A DNA stretch of 8,335 bases from JBFWYO01 sp050186335 (GTDB lineage: Bacteria > Pseudomonadota > Alphaproteobacteria > Bin65), in contig JBFWYO010000128.1 in NCBI GenBank assembly GCA_050186335.1, positions 1-8,335 of the forward strand, written 5' to 3'. Numbering within the stretch: position 1 is the stretch's first letter; the number at the start of each line of letters is the position of its first letter. The translations under genes were made by a program, and so were the position numbers. This document shows positions 6,367 to 8,335 of the stretch, piece by piece. Under the pieces are notes generated by a model, which was not told the origin of the DNA, ran no database searches, and saw nothing but the letters and a program-made list of their open reading frames with translations.

Positions 6367-7260
6367 TTATTGTGCTCGGGAATAAGTTCGATTCCACTTG
6401 AGGTTGAAGTTCATTTCATTTTTGTACTGGTCGCACGACATTTCCAACATCTGTCCGGCCGTAGTGAGACGATAGATGCAGATATCGTGAAGTTTTCCGG
6501 TATACGGATCATTGGGATGGTCGGATCGAATCTTCAACTCGGTATCGTTCGCCGAAATTGGTAAGAAAGGGCCGTTTCGATATCGGCCCGGCGATTCAAC
6601 TATCAACGTATATTGTGTGCCAGATCGGGCAATAGTGACGATTTGATATACTGGCTCGGACGGTGTGTTTACGTTTGCGCGCCAAGTCCCCTCGATTGTC
6701 ACTAATGATCGCGGCGGCGCGACCGTGGTCGTCTTCGCCGGTTGGACGGGTTTGGCTGCCGGCGGCGGCGCGCGTTTTGCGGCCTCGGCCTTTTCCTCAA
6801 GCGCATAGATTTTGTTTTGCGCCGTGCGCGCATCGGCGGCATTGGGCGCCGCGAGCAGATACCAGCGCAAGGAGGCGATGGCATCGGCATAGCGTTGCCG
6901 CAATTCGTACGCTTTCGCTTGGTTGAAATACGCATCGGCGAACCAGGGTGCGATGCGGAGCGCCGTTGCATAATTGCCGATGGCGCGGTCGTAGTCGGCT
7001 GCACCTTTGGCATCCTCGAGCGCCGTATTGCCGCGCACGAACCAGCGCGTGGCGTCTTCCGGCACGGCCGGCGGCGGGTTCAACGCAGCCGCAATTTTAA
7101 TCGCTCGCTCGCGTAGCGCGGCGTCGCCGGGCTTCTTTTGCAATTCGGCCGTCACTGCGTCGAGATCAGCGCGCGTGCGTTGGGCAAATGTGCCGGTGCC
7201 GCTGCCGACAACCATGCCGAGGATGGTCGCGAGAACGATCGTTAAGCGCAATATGATCAT
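6367..7260 (-). CDS. secreted TPR protein with C-terminal CX14C domain (paralogue C)
   Basis: This 297-residue protein is the first of the three paralogues in transcription order. The signal peptide ends near TFA|Q (residue 26). The TPR module is almost the same as in B: AVTAELQKKPGDAALRERA (35-53), RGNTALEDAKGAADYDRAI (76-94), ALRIAPWFADAYFNQAKAYE (100-119) and SLRWYLLAAP (130-139). The linker (about 164-186) runs to TIEGTWR. The C-terminal domain is divergent but keeps ICIYRL, then LEMSC: Cys261 and Cys276, the only cysteines. The ATG at 7258-7260 follows AGGGGA by 6 nt. The 65-bp gap upstream is the largest in the cluster and is AT-rich near the RBS, so an internal promoter is possible, but I cannot define one. 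Confidence 0.9.
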   Translation of the reverse strand: MIILRLTIVLATILGMVVGSGTGTFAQRTRADLDAVTAELQKKPGDAALRERAIKIAAALNPPPAVPEDATRWFVRGNTALEDAKGAADYDRAIGNYATALRIAPWFADAYFNQAKAYELRQRYADAIASLRWYLLAAPNAADARTAQNKIYALEEKAEAAKRAPPPAAKPVQPAKTTTVAPPRSLVTIEGTWRANVNTPSEPVYQIVTIARSGTQYTLIVESPGRYRNGPFLPISANDTELKIRSDHPNDPYTGKLHDICIYRLTTAGQMLEMSCDQYKNEMNFNLKWNRTYSRAQ

Positions 7261-7266
7261 TTGTAT

Positions 7267-7272
7267 TCCCCT
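7267..7272 (-). promoter_or_regulatory. ribosome binding site of paralogue C
   Basis: AGGGGA on the minus strand lies 6 nt upstream of the ATG at 7258-7260. It supports that start as the first residue of the signal peptide. Confidence 0.65.
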
Positions 7273-7325
7273 ACAAATATCAAAAATGTTGGGCGCGTTT
7301 CGTCCGCACCGGTCGATTGCTCGAA

Positions 7326-8335
7326 TTACAGACCTTTGCTCATCGTATCCGCCAGATCAGGGTTGTTCTTCACTGCGTCGTGCATGGTTTTCAGCCGGTC
7401 GATGGCACCTTTCGAATCGGCTTCATCGAATTTCGCCTGACTGATCTCGGCATCGGTTTCCGACTTATTCTGCTTCGCCTTCGCCAACGCAGCGAGCGCC
7501 TTAGCCAGTAGGTCGTCGGTCTTGGCCGCGTCGGGCTTCTGTTGAGCCGGCTTGTTGCCGGGCGGAGGTTGTGTCGAAGGCGGCGGGACATCGGCACCCG
7601 GATCGGCCGGCGGCTGTTGTGCGGGCGGTTGCGCTAGCGGGCGCAGACGTTCGACTTCGGCGTCCAGGCGGCGGGCCTCCGCGTCGGCTTTGGCTTGCCG
7701 CTCGGCGAGTTCCTTCAGCCGGTCCTGCGCCTGCTTGCGGCGCAGCGCCACCTGCTCGATGCGGCCGACTAGCTTCAACTCGAACGCGCGCAGGGGGCCG
7801 ACATGCTGCTCGCCGAATTTCCGAATCGCGGGGGCGGGGCCGCACTTGAACGTCGTCTTGCCGCCGGTCAGCACGGACGCGGCTTGATTTTTCAAGTCGC
7901 GGATTTGGGCGGCGTCGACCTCCGGCCGGCCGGCAAAGTCGATCGCCGCGTCGACGATCGCGCCGGCGCAATGCAACTCCGCGAACGCGCCGACCGCCTT
8001 GTGCGTTTCGGGCAGGCCAGTTTTCAAGCCGGGATCGCGCGGATTACCCTTGATGCCGAACGTATCTGAAGTTCCCTTGAGGGACGACGTGTCCTGGCTG
8101 CCCTTCAAGGTGCCGAGCACGCGCTTCTTTTCGAGATCGAATTGGCGCTGCCGTTCCTGTTCGGCTGCGGCGGCTCGCCGGTCTTGTTCCGCCTGGGCGC
8201 GCGCCGCATCGTCGCGTTCGCGCTGTACTTGGTCCTCGAGCTCGCGATGCCGGCGAATCGAGTCCTGTTCGAGTTGTTCCGGCGTCTGAGATGGCGGCTG
8301 ATAATTAGGTTGTTGCTGGTAGTTGCCCGGATTCG
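7326..8335 (-). CDS. coiled-coil and proline-rich protein, C-terminal 335 residues (runs off right edge)
   Basis: The frame is open to the right edge with no stop, so the start and any signal peptide lie outside. The visible part, in order, is: a Gln/Pro/Tyr/Asn-rich stretch (1-20); a charged helix rich in Glu, Arg and Gln (20-71), likely coiled coil; four nine-residue repeats of the form [LI]K-[GT]-x(6) (76-111); a compact region with two cysteines, Cys121 and Cys164; a second coiled coil (about 180-234); a Pro/Gln/Ala-rich linker (235-271); and a helical tail (272-335). A GTG at 8118-8120 could be called as a start but lacks an RBS and falls inside the charged helix, so it is rejected. It sits 65 bp upstream of paralogue C in the same direction and is probably in the same operon. 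No family recognised. Confidence 0.85.
   Translation of the reverse strand, partial: NPGNYQQQPNYQPPSQTPEQLEQDSIRRHRELEDQVQRERDDAARAQAEQDRRAAAAEQERQRQFDLEKKRVLGTLKGSQDTSSLKGTSDTFGIKGNPRDPGLKTGLPETHKAVGAFAELHCAGAIVDAAIDFAGRPEVDAAQIRDLKNQAASVLTGGKTTFKCGPAPAIRKFGEQHVGPLRAFELKLVGRIEQVALRRKQAQDRLKELAERQAKADAEARRLDAEVERLRPLAQPPAQQPPADPGADVPPPSTQPPPGNKPAQQKPDAAKTDDLLAKALAALAKAKQNKSETDAEISQAKFDEADSKGAIDRLKTMHDAVKNNPDLADTMSKGL
8001..8108 (-). repeat. four nine-residue tandem repeats in the edge coiled-coil protein
   Basis: Four consecutive nine-codon units begin with Leu/Ile-Lys and, in the first three, Gly. The first two are LKGSQDTSS and LKGTSDTFG; the third starts IKGNP and the fourth LKTG. The nucleotide sequence has diverged, so the repeat is visible mainly in protein. 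Confidence 0.65.

Larger units (their letters stand above)
4930..7200 (-). repeat. three tandem copies of a TPR-module coding segment
   Basis: Roughly 400-bp segments at about 4938-5342, 5870-6278 and 6765-7182 encode the same helical module with high nucleotide as well as protein similarity, for example the stretch encoding AELQKKP-DAALRER and the one encoding APW-DAYFNQ-KAYELR. They are separated by divergent segments that encode the C-terminal domains. The pattern points to tandem gene duplication followed by fast change of the 3' parts, or to repeated gene conversion of the 5' parts. Confidence 0.8.

Noticed and set aside
4512..7260. CRISPR array or other short-repeat locus
   Set aside because: The repeated segments are about 400 bp, coding, and spaced about 900 bp apart; they are gene duplicates.
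7552..7887. Plus-strand frames opposite the edge coiled-coil protein
   Set aside because: They are Cys/Ser/Arg-rich shadow translations of the proline-rich and coiled-coil coding region, with no RBS.

Overview
The window is high-GC bacterial DNA with dense coding and short gaps. A lone tRNA-Asn has its CCA encoded, and a MlotiK1-like cyclic-nucleotide-gated potassium channel is present. Together these suggest a proteobacterium, most likely an alphaproteobacterium of the Hyphomicrobiales type. That placement is inference from overall resemblance, not from a marker phylogeny.

Left part (1-1860), housekeeping. The 5' end of an acyl-CoA dehydrogenase gene runs off the left edge on the minus strand. 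It is divergent from a complete short-form malic enzyme gene on the plus strand. The 89-bp spacer between them carries a candidate promoter for the dehydrogenase, overlapped by an operator-like dyad, and a second inverted repeat that reaches the malic enzyme ribosome binding site. Past the malic enzyme is a complete tRNA-Asn(GTT) on the minus strand, with a clear Rho-independent terminator and a plausible extended -10 promoter.

Middle (1969-3233). A six-transmembrane potassium channel with a TTVGYGD filter and a C-terminal cyclic-nucleotide-binding domain is split across two reading frames between S3 and S4. One missing base would explain it. It is either a recent pseudogene or a sequencing error.

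Right part (3310-8335), an unfamiliar cluster. Five minus-strand genes are closely spaced (26-65 bp) and look like one operon transcribed leftward from beyond the right edge. In transcription order they are: (1) the C-terminal 335 residues of a coiled-coil and proline-rich protein carrying four nine-residue repeats; (2-4) three tandem paralogues of 292-306 residues, each with a signal peptide, a near-identical TPR helical module, a proline-rich linker and a divergent C-terminal domain holding a strictly spaced CX14C pair; (5) a 391-residue secreted coiled-coil protein. All four complete proteins have signal peptides with a predicted A-x-A|Q cleavage site. I cannot name a function. A periplasmic or surface-associated multi-protein assembly, with TPR modules as scaffolds and divergent C-terminal domains as variable binding parts, is the most economical reading. 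This cluster is the best candidate in the window for an undescribed system.
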